64,000 nucleotides of DNA, taken from the NCBI GenBank assembly GCA_964467255.1, contig CAYXPR010000003.1:94544-158543 (forward strand). The letters run 5' to 3'. Numbering within the stretch: the first letter of the stretch is position 1; every line of letters begins with the position of its first letter. The position numbers were made by a program, and so were the translations under genes. This DNA comes from CAYXPR01 sp964467255. GTDB taxonomy: Bacteria; Pseudomonadota; Alphaproteobacteria; Rickettsiales; RGZB01. The notes under the pieces are model-generated. The model worked only from the letters and a program-made list of their open reading frames with translations. It did no database searches and was not told the origin of the DNA. Of the stretch, positions 8,825 through 18,224 are shown one piece after another.

Positions 8825-9616
8825 TTAAGCGACCTTGCGGTTGAGTACTTCTTTGGCAAGGTTGATGTAAGCCTGACTGCCGGGGCACTTCAGGTCGTAA
8901 ATCAATGCGGGTTTGCCGTGGCTTGGCGCCTCGGAAATACGCACGTTGCGGGGGATAACGGTGGTGTAGACATAGTCTTTCAGGTACCCGCGCACATCTT
9001 CTTCTACCTGTTCGGTAAGGCGGTTGCGGCGGTCATACATGGTGAGCACAATGCCGTGGATTTTTAAAGTCGGGTTCAGTTTTTTCTGAATCAATTCCAC
9101 CGTGTGCAGCAGATGCGAAAGCCCTTCGAGTGCGAAGAATTCACACTGTAGCGGAATCAAAAGCGAGGTGGCGGCCACCAGTGCGTTGATGGTAAGAAGT
9201 CCGAGCGATGGTGGGCAGTCGATGAAAATATAATCGTATTCTCCTGCCACAGCGGCGAGTTTATTTTTTAAGATAAATTCACGGGCGGAACTGTTGGCAA
9301 GTTCCACGTCAATCGCCGCTAAATCCACTTCCGAGGGCACGAGCCAAAGCCCCGGCACGGTGGTGGCAACGGCCACATCTTTTAACGTAAGGGCGCTATC
9401 AATCAGCAAATCATAGCTGGTGACTTTGCGTTCTTTCGCGGGCACACCAAAACCGGTGCTGGCATTTCCCTGTGGGTCGAGGTCTATCACCAGTGTGCGT
9501 TTGCCCACCGCCGTAACAGCGGTGGCAAGGTTCACGGCCGTGGTGGTTTTACCCACACCGCCTTTTTGATTTACGACAGCGATGATTTGGGGGGCGATAA
9601 TCTGGGGAGAGGTCAT
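8825..9616 (-). CDS. parA: Chromosome partitioning ATPase ParA
   Basis: This is a 263-residue Walker-type ATPase of the ParA/Soj family. It carries the deviant Walker A KGGVGKTT at 18-25, IDLDPQGNAS (Walker A' region) near 44-53 and FIDCPPSLGLLTINAL (Walker B) near 130. It positions replicated origins through ParB-stimulated ATP hydrolysis on the nucleoid. The ATG overlaps the rsmG stop by four bases (ATGA), showing translational coupling. The N-terminus repeats QIIAPQIIA, so the exact start could be a few codons later, but the coupling favours this one. Confidence 0.96.
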   Translation of the reverse strand: MTSPQIIAPQIIAVVNQKGGVGKTTTAVNLATAVTAVGKRTLVIDLDPQGNASTGFGVPAKERKVTSYDLLIDSALTLKDVAVATTVPGLWLVPSEVDLAAIDVELANSSAREFILKNKLAAVAGEYDYIFIDCPPSLGLLTINALVAATSLLIPLQCEFFALEGLSHLLHTVELIQKKLNPTLKIHGIVLTMYDRRNRLTEQVEEDVRGYLKDYVYTTVIPRNVRISEAPSHGKPALIYDLKCPGSQAYINLAKEVLNRKVA

Positions 9617-10233
9617 GCGCGCTTCCTTACCTGGGTGAGGGTTACGATAGAGCCTTGGTCTTTGGGTTCAGTGGTGGGAATACGGCTTTTGGTGAGTGTG
9701 TGGACAAAATCCCAACCCTCTTTCGCCGTAAGTATCTCATTTTCAGCGCTTTTTCCTTTTAAAAGCAGCCACGTACAATCAGCCCCCGCAAATGGCCCAC
9801 CAATCGCCAAGATGGCATCAAGGGGTGCGAAGGCACGTGCCGTAATCACGTCGCTCTCTATGGGCTTTAAAACCTCAATGCGTGCGTTGTGGATTTTTGC
9901 GTTCGGAATTTCAAGCTGTCGGGCGGCTTCTTTCAAAAAAGCGCACTTGCGGAAGTCCGATTCAATCAGGTTCACGGTGATGTCCGGCCGTGCGATGGCA
10001 ATCACCAATCCGGGCAGGCCGCCGCCGCTTCCGAAGTCGGTGATTATTTTGGTGCCGGTGGGGATAACATCCACCAGCTGTAAGCTATCTTCGATGTGGC
10101 GCTGCCAGATAGTGCTTTCGGTGGCGCGGCCAATCAGGTTTATCTTTTGGTTCCATTTCAGCAGCAGCGCCACGAAGGCTTCTAGCTTCTGGCGTTCTGT
10201 AGTCTCAGGCATGGGTTGCATGGCGCGTAGCAT
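9613..10233 (-). CDS. rsmG: 16S rRNA (guanine-527-N7)-methyltransferase
   Basis: This 206-residue SAM-dependent methyltransferase modifies G527 of 16S rRNA (GidB). WNQKINLIGR near 27-36 is the family signature, DFGSGGGLPG at 66-75 is the SAM loop, and TARAFAPLD is the later conserved block. The start at 10233 follows a GGAAGGGGG stretch and overlaps the mnmG 3' end by 29 bases; ATGs at 10221 and 10212 are alternatives. It belongs to the mnmG-rsmG-parA-parB run common near alphaproteobacterial origins. Confidence 0.94.
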   Translation of the reverse strand: MLRAMQPMPETTERQKLEAFVALLLKWNQKINLIGRATESTIWQRHIEDSLQLVDVIPTGTKIITDFGSGGGLPGLVIAIARPDITVNLIESDFRKCAFLKEAARQLEIPNAKIHNARIEVLKPIESDVITARAFAPLDAILAIGGPFAGADCTWLLLKGKSAENEILTAKEGWDFVHTLTKSRIPTTEPKDQGSIVTLTQVRKRA

Positions 10234-12109
10234 CGGCGGCCCCCTTCCCTGATTTTTGCTTATTAATGTAAATGAGTACGGTGGTGATGGCGGCTGGCGT
10301 CATGCCCGGAATGCGGCTCGCCGCACCGATGGTGGCGGGGCGCACATTCTTTAGTTTTTCGCGCGTTTCGTTTGAAAGGCCGGGGATCAGCGCATAATCC
10401 ATATCATCCGGAATATGCGTGCCCTCTTCCTTTTTAAACTGACGGATTTCTGCTTCCTGTTTTTCCAAATAACCGGAATAAAGTGCCTCGATCTCCAGCT
10501 GTGAAATCACGTCGGGGCGCAGTGTTTCCAGTTCAGGCCACAGGGCGGCCACATCACTGAAGCGGACATTGTTGTAAGACAGTATCTGCATGGCGGTGCG
10601 CAGCACGCCGTCTTGCGCCATTTTAAGGCCTTTTTGCTCGGCAATGCGCGGCAGAATGGTGGCGTTTTTCATGAACACGCGAGCGGAGTTCAGGGCCTTT
10701 TCTTTGGCCTCGAACACGTCGCGGCGCTGCTCGCTCACCACGCCCGCTTCAATCGCTTTGGGCGTGAGGCGCAGGTCGGCATTATCGGCCCTCAGGCGCA
10801 GGCGGTATTCCGCGCGGCTGGTGAACATGCGGTAAGGCTCGGACGTGCCGTGGGTAATCAAATCGTCAATCATCACGCCGATATAGCTTTCGGTGCGGTC
10901 GAGCAGGAAGGCTTGTTTTCCCTTGGCGGCAAGCCCCGCGTTAAGCCCCGCCATAATGCCCTGCGCGCCCGCTTCTTCATACCCCGTGGTGCCGTTAATC
11001 TGCCCCGCGAAATACAGGCCTTGCACCTTTTTGGTTTCCAGCGTGGGCTTCAGTTCCCGTGGGTCGACATAGTCATATTCAATGGCATAGCCGGGGCGGA
11101 TCATCACCGCCTCTTCAAGGCCGGGGATGGTTTTTAGAATGGCCAGCTGCACATCTTCCGGCAGGCTGGTGGAGATGCCGTTCGGGTAAATAGTCGGGTC
11201 ATCGAGGCCTTCAGGCTCGAGGAAAATCTGGTGGCGTTCTTTATCGGCAAAGCGCACGATTTTATCTTCAATGGAGGGGCAATAACGCGGGCCGCGGCTG
11301 CCAATTTGCCCCGAATACATGGGCGAGCGGGTAAGGTTGGCGCGGATGACTTCATGCGTTGCGGCGCTGGTATGGGTGATGTGGCAATTGGTTTGCGGTA
11401 CTTCGATTGTGTCGGTGAGGGTTGAGAACGGGCGCGGCGGATTATCCCCCGGCTGAGTGGTGAGCCCTTCCCATTTTATGGTGCGGCCATCGAGCCGTGG
11501 TGGGGTTCCGGTTTTAAGGCGACCCACGCGGAACTCAAGGCGCTTTAATGTGTCGGAAAGGCCGATGGACGGGGCCTCACCCACCCTACCCGCCGGTGTC
11601 TTTTTCTCACCGATATGGATAAGCCCACGTAGGAATGTACCTGTAGTGAGCACCACGCGCCCTGCGCCGATTTCCGTGCCATCGGCCAGCTTTACAGCCT
11701 GCACTTTGTTATCTGTAACAAGAATATCTTCTGCCGGAGAAGCGAGAATATCGAGGTTTGGGTAATCGCCCAAAATGGCCTGCATGGCCTTGCGGTAGAG
11801 CTTGCGGTCGGCCTGCGCACGTGGCCCCCATACGGCAGGGCCTTTGCTTTCATTCAGCATGCGGAAGTGGATACCGGCGCGGTCTACGGCACGGCCCATT
11901 ACGCCATCGAGCGCATCAATCTCGCGTACCAGCGTGCCCTTGGCAACGCCACCAAAGGCGGGGTTGCAGCTCATCTCGCCAATGGTTTCAAATTTATGGG
12001 TTACGAGCAGCGTGGATGCGCCCGCGCGCGCCGCCGCCGCCGCCGCCTCGCAGCCTGCATGGCCGCCGCCGATAACAATCACATCATAGCTGGATTTAGT
12101 GGTTTGCAA
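10205..12109 (-). CDS. mnmG: tRNA uridine-5-carboxymethylaminomethyl modification enzyme MnmG
   Basis: This 634-residue FAD-dependent enzyme works with MnmE to install the cmnm5 group on U34 of several tRNAs. GGGHAGCEAA at 14-23 binds FAD, and SCNPAFGGVAKG and GLYFAGQINGTTGYEEAGAQG are characteristic blocks. The C-terminal helical domain contains DYALIPGLSNE and RPATIGAASRIPGMTPAAI. The length is typical. It is first in the leftward run to parB, with its partner gene mnmE just upstream on the same strand, separated by 98 bases that contain both parS sites. Confidence 0.97.
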   Translation of the reverse strand: MQTTKSSYDVIVIGGGHAGCEAAAAAARAGASTLLVTHKFETIGEMSCNPAFGGVAKGTLVREIDALDGVMGRAVDRAGIHFRMLNESKGPAVWGPRAQADRKLYRKAMQAILGDYPNLDILASPAEDILVTDNKVQAVKLADGTEIGAGRVVLTTGTFLRGLIHIGEKKTPAGRVGEAPSIGLSDTLKRLEFRVGRLKTGTPPRLDGRTIKWEGLTTQPGDNPPRPFSTLTDTIEVPQTNCHITHTSAATHEVIRANLTRSPMYSGQIGSRGPRYCPSIEDKIVRFADKERHQIFLEPEGLDDPTIYPNGISTSLPEDVQLAILKTIPGLEEAVMIRPGYAIEYDYVDPRELKPTLETKKVQGLYFAGQINGTTGYEEAGAQGIMAGLNAGLAAKGKQAFLLDRTESYIGVMIDDLITHGTSEPYRMFTSRAEYRLRLRADNADLRLTPKAIEAGVVSEQRRDVFEAKEKALNSARVFMKNATILPRIAEQKGLKMAQDGVLRTAMQILSYNNVRFSDVAALWPELETLRPDVISQLEIEALYSGYLEKQEAEIRQFKKEEGTHIPDDMDYALIPGLSNETREKLKNVRPATIGAASRIPGMTPAAITTVLIYINKQKSGKGAADATRHATHA

Positions 12110-12133
12110 CGTGACACCCTACTAGCGTTAGGA

Positions 12134-12149
12134 TGTTTCACGTGAAACA
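12134..12149. promoter_or_regulatory. parS centromere site 1
   Basis: This is a perfect 16-bp palindrome TGTTTCACGTGAAACA, the consensus parS. It lies in the mnmG-mnmE intergenic region, 24 bases upstream of the mnmG start. ParB is encoded about 3.4 kb away. Confidence 0.95.
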
Positions 12150-12176
12150 TATTAATAATTTATTAAAATGTTAACT

Positions 12177-12192
12177 TGTTTCACGTGAAACA
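12177..12192. promoter_or_regulatory. parS centromere site 2
   Basis: This second perfect copy of the 16-bp parS palindrome is centred 43 bases from the first, roughly four helical turns. The spacer between the two is AT-rich. Confidence 0.95.
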
Positions 12193-12207
12193 TTTTTCAA
12201 TGTTTCG

Positions 12208-13575
12208 TCACTTACCTATACAGAATTTTGAAAAGATTGCATCCAAAATTTCTTCGACATCAATCTTTCCTGTAATCTTGCCGAGGGACTGGACGGCAGA
12301 GCGCGCCTCCTCAGCAGAGAGTTCGGCGGGGTATTGGTTCTGGATCGAGTAGACAAAGCGCCGTAAGTTTTCATGGCATTCGGCAATCAGCTGGCGGTGC
12401 CGTTCGCGCGTTAGGCTTGGCTCTGCGCCTGGGGAATAGAGTGCATTGAGCTTGGCGGTGATGGCGGAAATAATGGCGCCGAGGCCAAGGCCAGACGTGA
12501 CGGAAACCGTGAGTGCCTTGTGCCCGCCCACGGTAGCGCGGCCTGTTGGCAAGGTTGCCATATCCGCTTTGGTTAAGAGTACGATGCTGTTGGCATTTAA
12601 AAGTCCTAAGCTGGTGGCATCGAGGTTGTTCGGATAGGTGGTGGCATCAAATAACACGAGGTTGATGTCCGCATGTGCGGATTTTTCGATGGCGCGGCGA
12701 ATGCCTTCCGACTCAATCGCATCATCTGTTTCACGCAGGCCTGCCGTATCGCACAGGGTAACGGGGAAGCCTGCAAGATCCATCTGCACTTCAATTACGT
12801 CACGCGTGGTGCCTGCAATGTGCGAAACAATGGCCACATCGCGCTTGGCGAGCCAGTTAAGCAATGTGGATTTACCACTGTTGGGCGCTCCTAAAATAGT
12901 GATAACGACCCCCGCCCGCAGCACTTCGCCGCGCGTATCGTTCATGTGTGCCTCGAGCGCCTTCATGAGGAAACTGACTGAGGCAACAAATTCTTCCTTC
13001 AGGCTTTCAGGTAAATCTTCGTCGGGGAAATCGATGTACGCTTCAATGAGCGCCATGATGCCTAGGAGCTGGTCGCGCCAGCCGTTATAGAGCGTGGCAA
13101 GCTCGCCCTCCATCTGCCGCATGGCCTGCTTTTGTTGCAGGATGGTTTCCGCATCAATCAGGTCGGCGAGGCCTTCAATCTGGGTTAAATCCATCTGCCC
13201 GTTTTCAAACGCTCGGCGGGAAAATTCTCCTGCTTCGGCGGGTCGGAAGCCCTCAAATTTTGCCAGCGTGGCCAGCATGAGGCTTACAATAGCGCGGCTG
13301 CCATGCAGGTGAAATTCTGCGACATCTTCACCCGTGAAACTGTTTGGCGCAGGGAAAAAAAGCACGAGGCCTTTATCAATCACATCGCTTGTTTTAGGCA
13401 CGGTTATTTTGCGGAGCGCGGCATAACGCGGTGGTGGGCAGGCAGTGCCCGTGAGTGTTTCAATCGCGCTTTTTGCCCCCGGCCCCGACACGCGCACAAT
13501 CGCCACGCCAGACTTGCCCGGTGTGGTGGCGGGTGCGAAAATAGTGGTACGCTGTTGCGGAAAAGCTGGTTTCAT
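12208..13575 (-). CDS. mnmE: tRNA modification GTPase MnmE
   Basis: This 455-residue G-protein partners MnmG in tRNA U34 modification. It has an N-terminal TrmE domain starting TIFAPATTPGKSGVAIVRVSG, a G1 loop GAPNSGKST at 229-237, IAGTTRDV as the G2 region, DTAGLRE as G3, LLTKAD as G4, and the catalytic C-terminal FCIGK motif. All family hallmarks are intact and the length is standard. Confidence 0.97.
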   Translation of the reverse strand: MKPAFPQQRTTIFAPATTPGKSGVAIVRVSGPGAKSAIETLTGTACPPPRYAALRKITVPKTSDVIDKGLVLFFPAPNSFTGEDVAEFHLHGSRAIVSLMLATLAKFEGFRPAEAGEFSRRAFENGQMDLTQIEGLADLIDAETILQQKQAMRQMEGELATLYNGWRDQLLGIMALIEAYIDFPDEDLPESLKEEFVASVSFLMKALEAHMNDTRGEVLRAGVVITILGAPNSGKSTLLNWLAKRDVAIVSHIAGTTRDVIEVQMDLAGFPVTLCDTAGLRETDDAIESEGIRRAIEKSAHADINLVLFDATTYPNNLDATSLGLLNANSIVLLTKADMATLPTGRATVGGHKALTVSVTSGLGLGAIISAITAKLNALYSPGAEPSLTRERHRQLIAECHENLRRFVYSIQNQYPAELSAEEARSAVQSLGKITGKIDVEEILDAIFSKFCIGK

Positions 13576-13705
13576 GGCGGTTATCCTAGCAGGAAATAGC
13601 GCAGTCGGGAAGCTGGATAGGTGGGCCGGATAAAAACACTTAACCTCCCTGCCCGCCTGTGGTTAACTGATGGAAGTAACCCGCTGATGAAAGTAAGGAT
13701 TTTTT

Positions 13706-14218
13706 ATGCGCAAACACGCGGCCGACGTAATCTGGCATGGCAGCCCCAGCCAATGGGTGAACGCAAATGCATTCGGCTTCTGGGCGATATTTATTGTGCT
13801 TAACATTGTGATGCAGCAGCAGATTGCCGGCTGGCTGATGCGCATGCCCGGTGTGGGCGAAAAGGCCACGCTGGTGCAGCAGATTATTACTGTTTTCCCC
13901 GTACTGATTATGGCTTGGAAATGGCTGGTGGTGCATTTTCACCAGTATGAAATGACCGAACAAGTGCTGCGTGAAAGATATGGTATTTTTAACCGCCAGA
14001 TTCATGAGCTGGAGCTTTACCGCGTGCGCGACACCACCACGTATCGTCCCTTCCAATTAAACATTGTGGGCTGCGGCAATGTGATTATGAACACGAATGA
14101 CGATTCCACGCCTGTGGCGATGATTTCTGCTATCAAAAACCCCGATGCCGTGCGCACCCTGCTACGCGAAAAAGTGGAACAGGCGCGCTCTAATCGCGGC
14201 ATTGTGGAAATTGCCTAA
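13706..14218 (+). CDS. PH-domain (bPH2/DUF304) membrane protein
   Basis: This is a 170-residue inner-membrane protein. Two hydrophobic helices (about 23-45, FGFWAIFIVLNIVM, and 58-78, IITVFPVLIMAWKWLVV) are followed by a cytosolic bacterial pleckstrin-homology-like domain with YEMTEQVLRERYGIFNRQIHELELYRVRD, the usual bPH2 core. The family (YdbS/YdbT-like) has no settled function. It stands alone, and its stop overlaps the stop of the convergent comM gene by four bases. Confidence 0.75.
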   Translation: MRKHAADVIWHGSPSQWVNANAFGFWAIFIVLNIVMQQQIAGWLMRMPGVGEKATLVQQIITVFPVLIMAWKWLVVHFHQYEMTEQVLRERYGIFNRQIHELELYRVRDTTTYRPFQLNIVGCGNVIMNTNDDSTPVAMISAIKNPDAVRTLLREKVEQARSNRGIVEIA

Positions 14219-15741
14219 GCGGCAATTTTCAGGTTATGGCGGTGGCGATAACTTAAGGCTTCAAGCAGATGTTCGCGGGCAATGTCCCCTGCTCCGGCTA
14301 AGTCGGCAATGGTGCGCGCCACACGCAGCACACGATTATGCCCGCGCATGGATAAGCCCATTTTCTCGAGCGCATCGATGAGCAGTGCCCTGCTCTCGGG
14401 TGAAAGTTTCGTCGCTGCTTCCAGCACTTCGCCATCGGCCTGCGCATTCACGCTGACACCTGCGGCCTCATACCGCGCCTGCTGAATGGCGCGCGCTTTT
14501 GCAACACGCAGCGCCACAGTGGCAGAGCGTTCCGCGGGGGCGTGCGTGCCGGTGAGTAAATCTTTTGGCGCAACTTCCGGTACTTCGATGATGACATCAA
14601 AACGGTCAAGCAACGGGCCGGAGAGTTTGCCCATATAATCTTCCCCGCAGCGCGGTGCTTTGTTGCAGGCGCGCGCGGCGTCAAACAAATAACCGCAGCG
14701 GCACGGATTCATGGCGGCCACGAGTTGGAAGTCGGCGGGGTAGGTGATGTGGGCCTGCGCGCGTGCCACGGTGACGTTGCGTGTTTCTAAGGGCTGGCGG
14801 AGCGAATCAAGCACCTGCCGCGGGAACTCGGCAAGCTCATCTAAAAACAGCACGCCTTTATGCGCGAGGGTAATTTCACCCGGCTTGGCTTTTACGCCGC
14901 CGCCCACCAACGCTGGCATGGAACTTGAATGATGCGGCGCACGGTAAGGCCGTTGGCGCGACAGCGTGCCGCCAGTCAGCGTACCCGCCACACTTTGAAT
15001 CATGCTCACTTCCAGCATTTCGCGCGCGGAAAGGGGTGGTAAAATTCCACCTAACCTGCTGGCTAACATAGATTTTCCTGCGCCCGGCGGCCCCACCATC
15101 AGCAAGTTATGCCCGCCGGCGGCTGAAATTTCGAGCGCGCGTTTGGCGGCCTGCTGGCCCTTGATGTCGGCAAGGTCAGGATAGAGCGCATCTTCTAGCA
15201 CATTCGGCATGCTGGGCGGATTCAAACGGCTTAAACCACGGAAGTGATTGATGAGCGCGAGGAGGGAGGGTGCCGCGAGAATTTCCATCGCATCGCTGGC
15301 GAACATGGCCTCGTGGCCGTTTTCTTCGGGGCAGATCAGGCCCGCCGTGTGGCTGGCAGCGGTGATAGCCGCAGGCAGAACACCTGCCACAGGGCGGATG
15401 CGGCCATCCAGCGAAAGCTCACCCAGCGCAAAGAAGCGGGCGATTTCATCCTTCGGCGCCGCTTCCATGCTGGCGAGCAGCGCGAGGGCAATGGGTAAAT
15501 CCAGATGGCTGCCTTCTTTTGGCAAATCCGCCGGCGCAAGGTTTACGGTGATGCGTTTGGCGGGCAGGGACAGGCCAAGGGCGGAAAGCGCAGCCCTTAC
15601 ACGCTCGCGTGATTCAGCGACGGCCTTATCGGCCAGCCCCACAATGGTGAAGGCAGGCATGCCGGCAGACACCTGCACCTGCACTTCAATCGGTGTGGCC
15701 TCAATGCCTGCAAAAGCAACGCTTTGGATGCGAAACACCAT
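14215..15741 (-). CDS. comM: YifB/ComM family Mg-chelatase-like AAA+ ATPase
   Basis: The protein has 508 residues. The N-terminal ChlI-type domain (FTIVGLADKAVAESRERVRAA, VNLAPADLPKEGSHLDLPIA) is followed by an AAA+ core with Walker A GPPGAGKSM near 217 and a Mg-chelatase C-terminal domain (LSMRGHNRVLRVARTIADLA). ComM is a hexameric helicase that drives branch migration during natural transformation in Vibrio; homologues occur in many bacteria not known to be competent. A cysteine cluster around CRCGYLFDAARACNKAPRC is the usual zinc-like insertion. It is a single gene, convergent with the PH-domain gene. Confidence 0.9.
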   Translation of the reverse strand: MVFRIQSVAFAGIEATPIEVQVQVSAGMPAFTIVGLADKAVAESRERVRAALSALGLSLPAKRITVNLAPADLPKEGSHLDLPIALALLASMEAAPKDEIARFFALGELSLDGRIRPVAGVLPAAITAASHTAGLICPEENGHEAMFASDAMEILAAPSLLALINHFRGLSRLNPPSMPNVLEDALYPDLADIKGQQAAKRALEISAAGGHNLLMVGPPGAGKSMLASRLGGILPPLSAREMLEVSMIQSVAGTLTGGTLSRQRPYRAPHHSSSMPALVGGGVKAKPGEITLAHKGVLFLDELAEFPRQVLDSLRQPLETRNVTVARAQAHITYPADFQLVAAMNPCRCGYLFDAARACNKAPRCGEDYMGKLSGPLLDRFDVIIEVPEVAPKDLLTGTHAPAERSATVALRVAKARAIQQARYEAAGVSVNAQADGEVLEAATKLSPESRALLIDALEKMGLSMRGHNRVLRVARTIADLAGAGDIAREHLLEALSYRHRHNLKIAA

Positions 15742-15896
15742 TATTTTCCAAGCCTTAACACTTTGTTAACCTATTTTGCCTATAGTGAGCCAATTTCCTA
15801 AGGCGCGGGCTATGCCCAAACCATAGGAAAAGATTGATTTTTTGGCGGTTACCGCCGAAACTAAACCAGTGGGATAAGTATACGCAAGCCTGATCA

Positions 15897-17669
15897 ATGA
15901 TAAACAAGAAAAAGCAGCGCCTCCCCCTGGCCATTGTGCTGGTCGTTTTCAGTATCGTCGTGATGCTGGTGAACACCCTTGCCGTGGTGCATCGTGCGCG
16001 TGAGGATTATAAGCAGTCGGTTCAGAGCGGCGCCTATGAGGCAGACCGCCTGCGCCGCATTTTATCAGACCATGCGGAACTAACGTTCCTGGCGGTGGAC
16101 ATGACGCTGCGCCGCGCCAGCGAGCGGCAATATTTTAACGCGCTGTTTGGCAACAAGCTCACTGAAGACATGCTGAACAACTTCATGATGTGGGTGGATG
16201 ATGCCCCACAAATTTCCGCCATGCTGATGACTGACAGCACCGGTGAAATCACCGCGATTTACCGCAAGCAGGGTTACCAGACCTGGATGGAGGGCAAAGA
16301 AACCCTTAAAAACCAAGATTATTTTATGGTGCATCAGGAGTCGGACGATCCCGACCTGCTGTATGTGGCGCCGAAGCAAAGCTTCATTCAGGACAAGGGC
16401 CTGATTATCATGACGCGCCGCTTAACGCATATTGATGGCTCGTTCGCGGGCATGGTGCTGGCGGCGATTAACAATGCGTATCTGCTGGATTTCTTTGAGT
16501 CGCTCGAAGGCGGGAAAAGCAGCAAAATGGTGCTGCTGCGCGACGATGGCAACACGCTGCTTTCCGTGACCGAAGACCCTGCCGAACTTTCCACCTTACG
16601 TAAATTGGTGATGGAGCAGGGTGTAGCGCCGGTGGCGCCGGTGGGCACAAAAATAGAAGGCGCGAATGAGCGCATGCTCAGCACCAAAGATGTGCGTATT
16701 TATACCTATGGCTATATTCCGAACCTCAGGCTGGTGACGGGCCTTGTGAGCCGCGGCGATGATATTTTCAAGGAATGGTGGGAAAACCGTATTAATGACG
16801 GGGTGTTTTTAGGACTATTCGCGCTGTTCGCGCTGGTGATTGTGGGTTTTGCGATGACGATGGCGCGCCAGATGCAGCGCGTGGAGCGCTCCGAGCAGGC
16901 CGCGGTGATGGCCAACCAGGCAAAAACAGAATTCCTTGCCAATATGAGCCATGAACTGCGCACGCCGCTGAATGCGGTGATTGGCTTTTCGGAAATGCTG
17001 GAAGCGGGCTATTTCGGCAAAATGAACACCAAACAAAAAGAGCGCTTGTCAGACATTCGCATGTGCGGCACGCATCTGCTGGAGCTGATTAATGATATTC
17101 TGGAATTCTCGAAAGGTGAGGCGGGTAAACTCGAAATCCGCCCCGAAAAAGTGACGACAGCCAAGCTGGTGCAAACCTGTGTGCGCATGTTTGTGGAAAA
17201 AGCGCGCAGCGAAGGCATTCTGATTACGGCGCACGCGCCGGAAAATCTGCCCAGCCTGTTTGTGGATGAGCGTAAAATAAAACAAGTGTTGCTGAATTTA
17301 CTGTCGAACGCTGTGAAGTTTACACCCAAAGGCGGGCGCGTGGAGCTGCATGCCGGCATTGGCAGCCACGGTGAAATGGTAATTACGGTTTCAGATACCG
17401 GCATCGGCATGGATGAGGCGGATATTCCGCGCGCACTTTCCGTGTTCGGGCAGGTGCATAAAGACCCGCGCTACGGTGGCACGGGGCTTGGCCTGCCACT
17501 ATGCAAAATGCTGGTGGAGCTGCATGGCGGGCGTTTTGACCTGACGAGCCAGAAGGGTAAAGGTACGACCGCCCGTGTGGTGCTGCCTGCCGCGCGCGTG
17601 ATTACGAAAAATGGCGCAGCGGCGAATGACGATGACGGCACGGCGGCCGGAAAATCGCTCAGCGCGTAA
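15897..17669 (+). CDS. Membrane sensor histidine kinase with periplasmic PDC/dCache-like domain
   Basis: This 590-residue protein has a transmembrane helix at about 11-31, a periplasmic sensor region to about 300 (with SAMLMTDSTGEITAIYRKQG, resembling PDC/Cache sensor folds), and a second helix near 302-322. A HisKA domain follows with the phospho-acceptor His352 in NMSHELRTPLN, then HATPase_c with NAVKFTPKGG, DTGIGMDE and GGTGLGLPLCK. No PAS or receiver domain is present and no response regulator gene is adjacent, so it is an orphan kinase here. The ligand and output are unknown. The domain order resembles PleC/DivJ-like kinases of alphaproteobacteria. Confidence 0.88.
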   Translation: MINKKKQRLPLAIVLVVFSIVVMLVNTLAVVHRAREDYKQSVQSGAYEADRLRRILSDHAELTFLAVDMTLRRASERQYFNALFGNKLTEDMLNNFMMWVDDAPQISAMLMTDSTGEITAIYRKQGYQTWMEGKETLKNQDYFMVHQESDDPDLLYVAPKQSFIQDKGLIIMTRRLTHIDGSFAGMVLAAINNAYLLDFFESLEGGKSSKMVLLRDDGNTLLSVTEDPAELSTLRKLVMEQGVAPVAPVGTKIEGANERMLSTKDVRIYTYGYIPNLRLVTGLVSRGDDIFKEWWENRINDGVFLGLFALFALVIVGFAMTMARQMQRVERSEQAAVMANQAKTEFLANMSHELRTPLNAVIGFSEMLEAGYFGKMNTKQKERLSDIRMCGTHLLELINDILEFSKGEAGKLEIRPEKVTTAKLVQTCVRMFVEKARSEGILITAHAPENLPSLFVDERKIKQVLLNLLSNAVKFTPKGGRVELHAGIGSHGEMVITVSDTGIGMDEADIPRALSVFGQVHKDPRYGGTGLGLPLCKMLVELHGGRFDLTSQKGKGTTARVVLPAARVITKNGAAANDDDGTAAGKSLSA

Positions 17670-17675
17670 TAGGGC

Positions 17676-18215
17676 TTACCCGATTTTTTTGGCAGCGGAT
17701 TTCACGATTTTAACAATCGCTTCATCAATTTTTTCGGCATAAAGGCCGCTGAAATCTTCCATGTCATGACGGTATTGGTTGGTGACTTCCACCAGCACCT
17801 TAATCACCTGCCGCGAATTATTAAATTCCGGCGGCACATGCTTGGAAAGGGAAGGGTGCGCGGCAAATAAATATTTGGCCTCTTCTTCGTTATCGTGGTG
17901 GTCCATCAGCACGTGCATGGTTTCATCATACAGCGCGTAGCCCGTTTTCATGCTGCGCAGAATATAGAGCTCGAACAGGTCAAATTTGGTGAAATCCCCG
18001 CCATAAGAAATGAGTTTGTACAGCCCGAACCATTCCGGCGTGGTGTAGAGGTTTTCCCCTTGGTCGAGATTGTCGTAGGTGTCGCTCATGCGCTTGATGC
18101 GGCGGTACTCACCCCATGCGGCCCGCAGCAACGGATAGCGCGTGCGGTCGATAACGGTTTTTGCATCCTGAACCGCCTTTTGCTGCGGTGTTATTTTTTT
18201 ACCAAATCCGAGCAT
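17676..18215 (-). CDS. Uncharacterised soluble alpha-helical protein
   Basis: I do not recognise this 179-residue protein. It has no signal peptide or membrane segment, is rich in charged and aromatic residues (EWFGLYKLISYGGDFTKFD, HVLMDHHDNEEEA), and appears mostly helical. A DHHDNEE stretch could bind metal, but this is speculative. It ends six bases from the convergent kinase gene and starts ten bases after the dctM stop on the same strand, so it may be the last gene of the TRAP operon. Confidence 0.7.
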   Translation of the reverse strand: MLGFGKKITPQQKAVQDAKTVIDRTRYPLLRAAWGEYRRIKRMSDTYDNLDQGENLYTTPEWFGLYKLISYGGDFTKFDLFELYILRSMKTGYALYDETMHVLMDHHDNEEEAKYLFAAHPSLSKHVPPEFNNSRQVIKVLVEVTNQYRHDMEDFSGLYAEKIDEAIVKIVKSAAKKIG

Positions 18216-18224
18216 GATGTTCCT

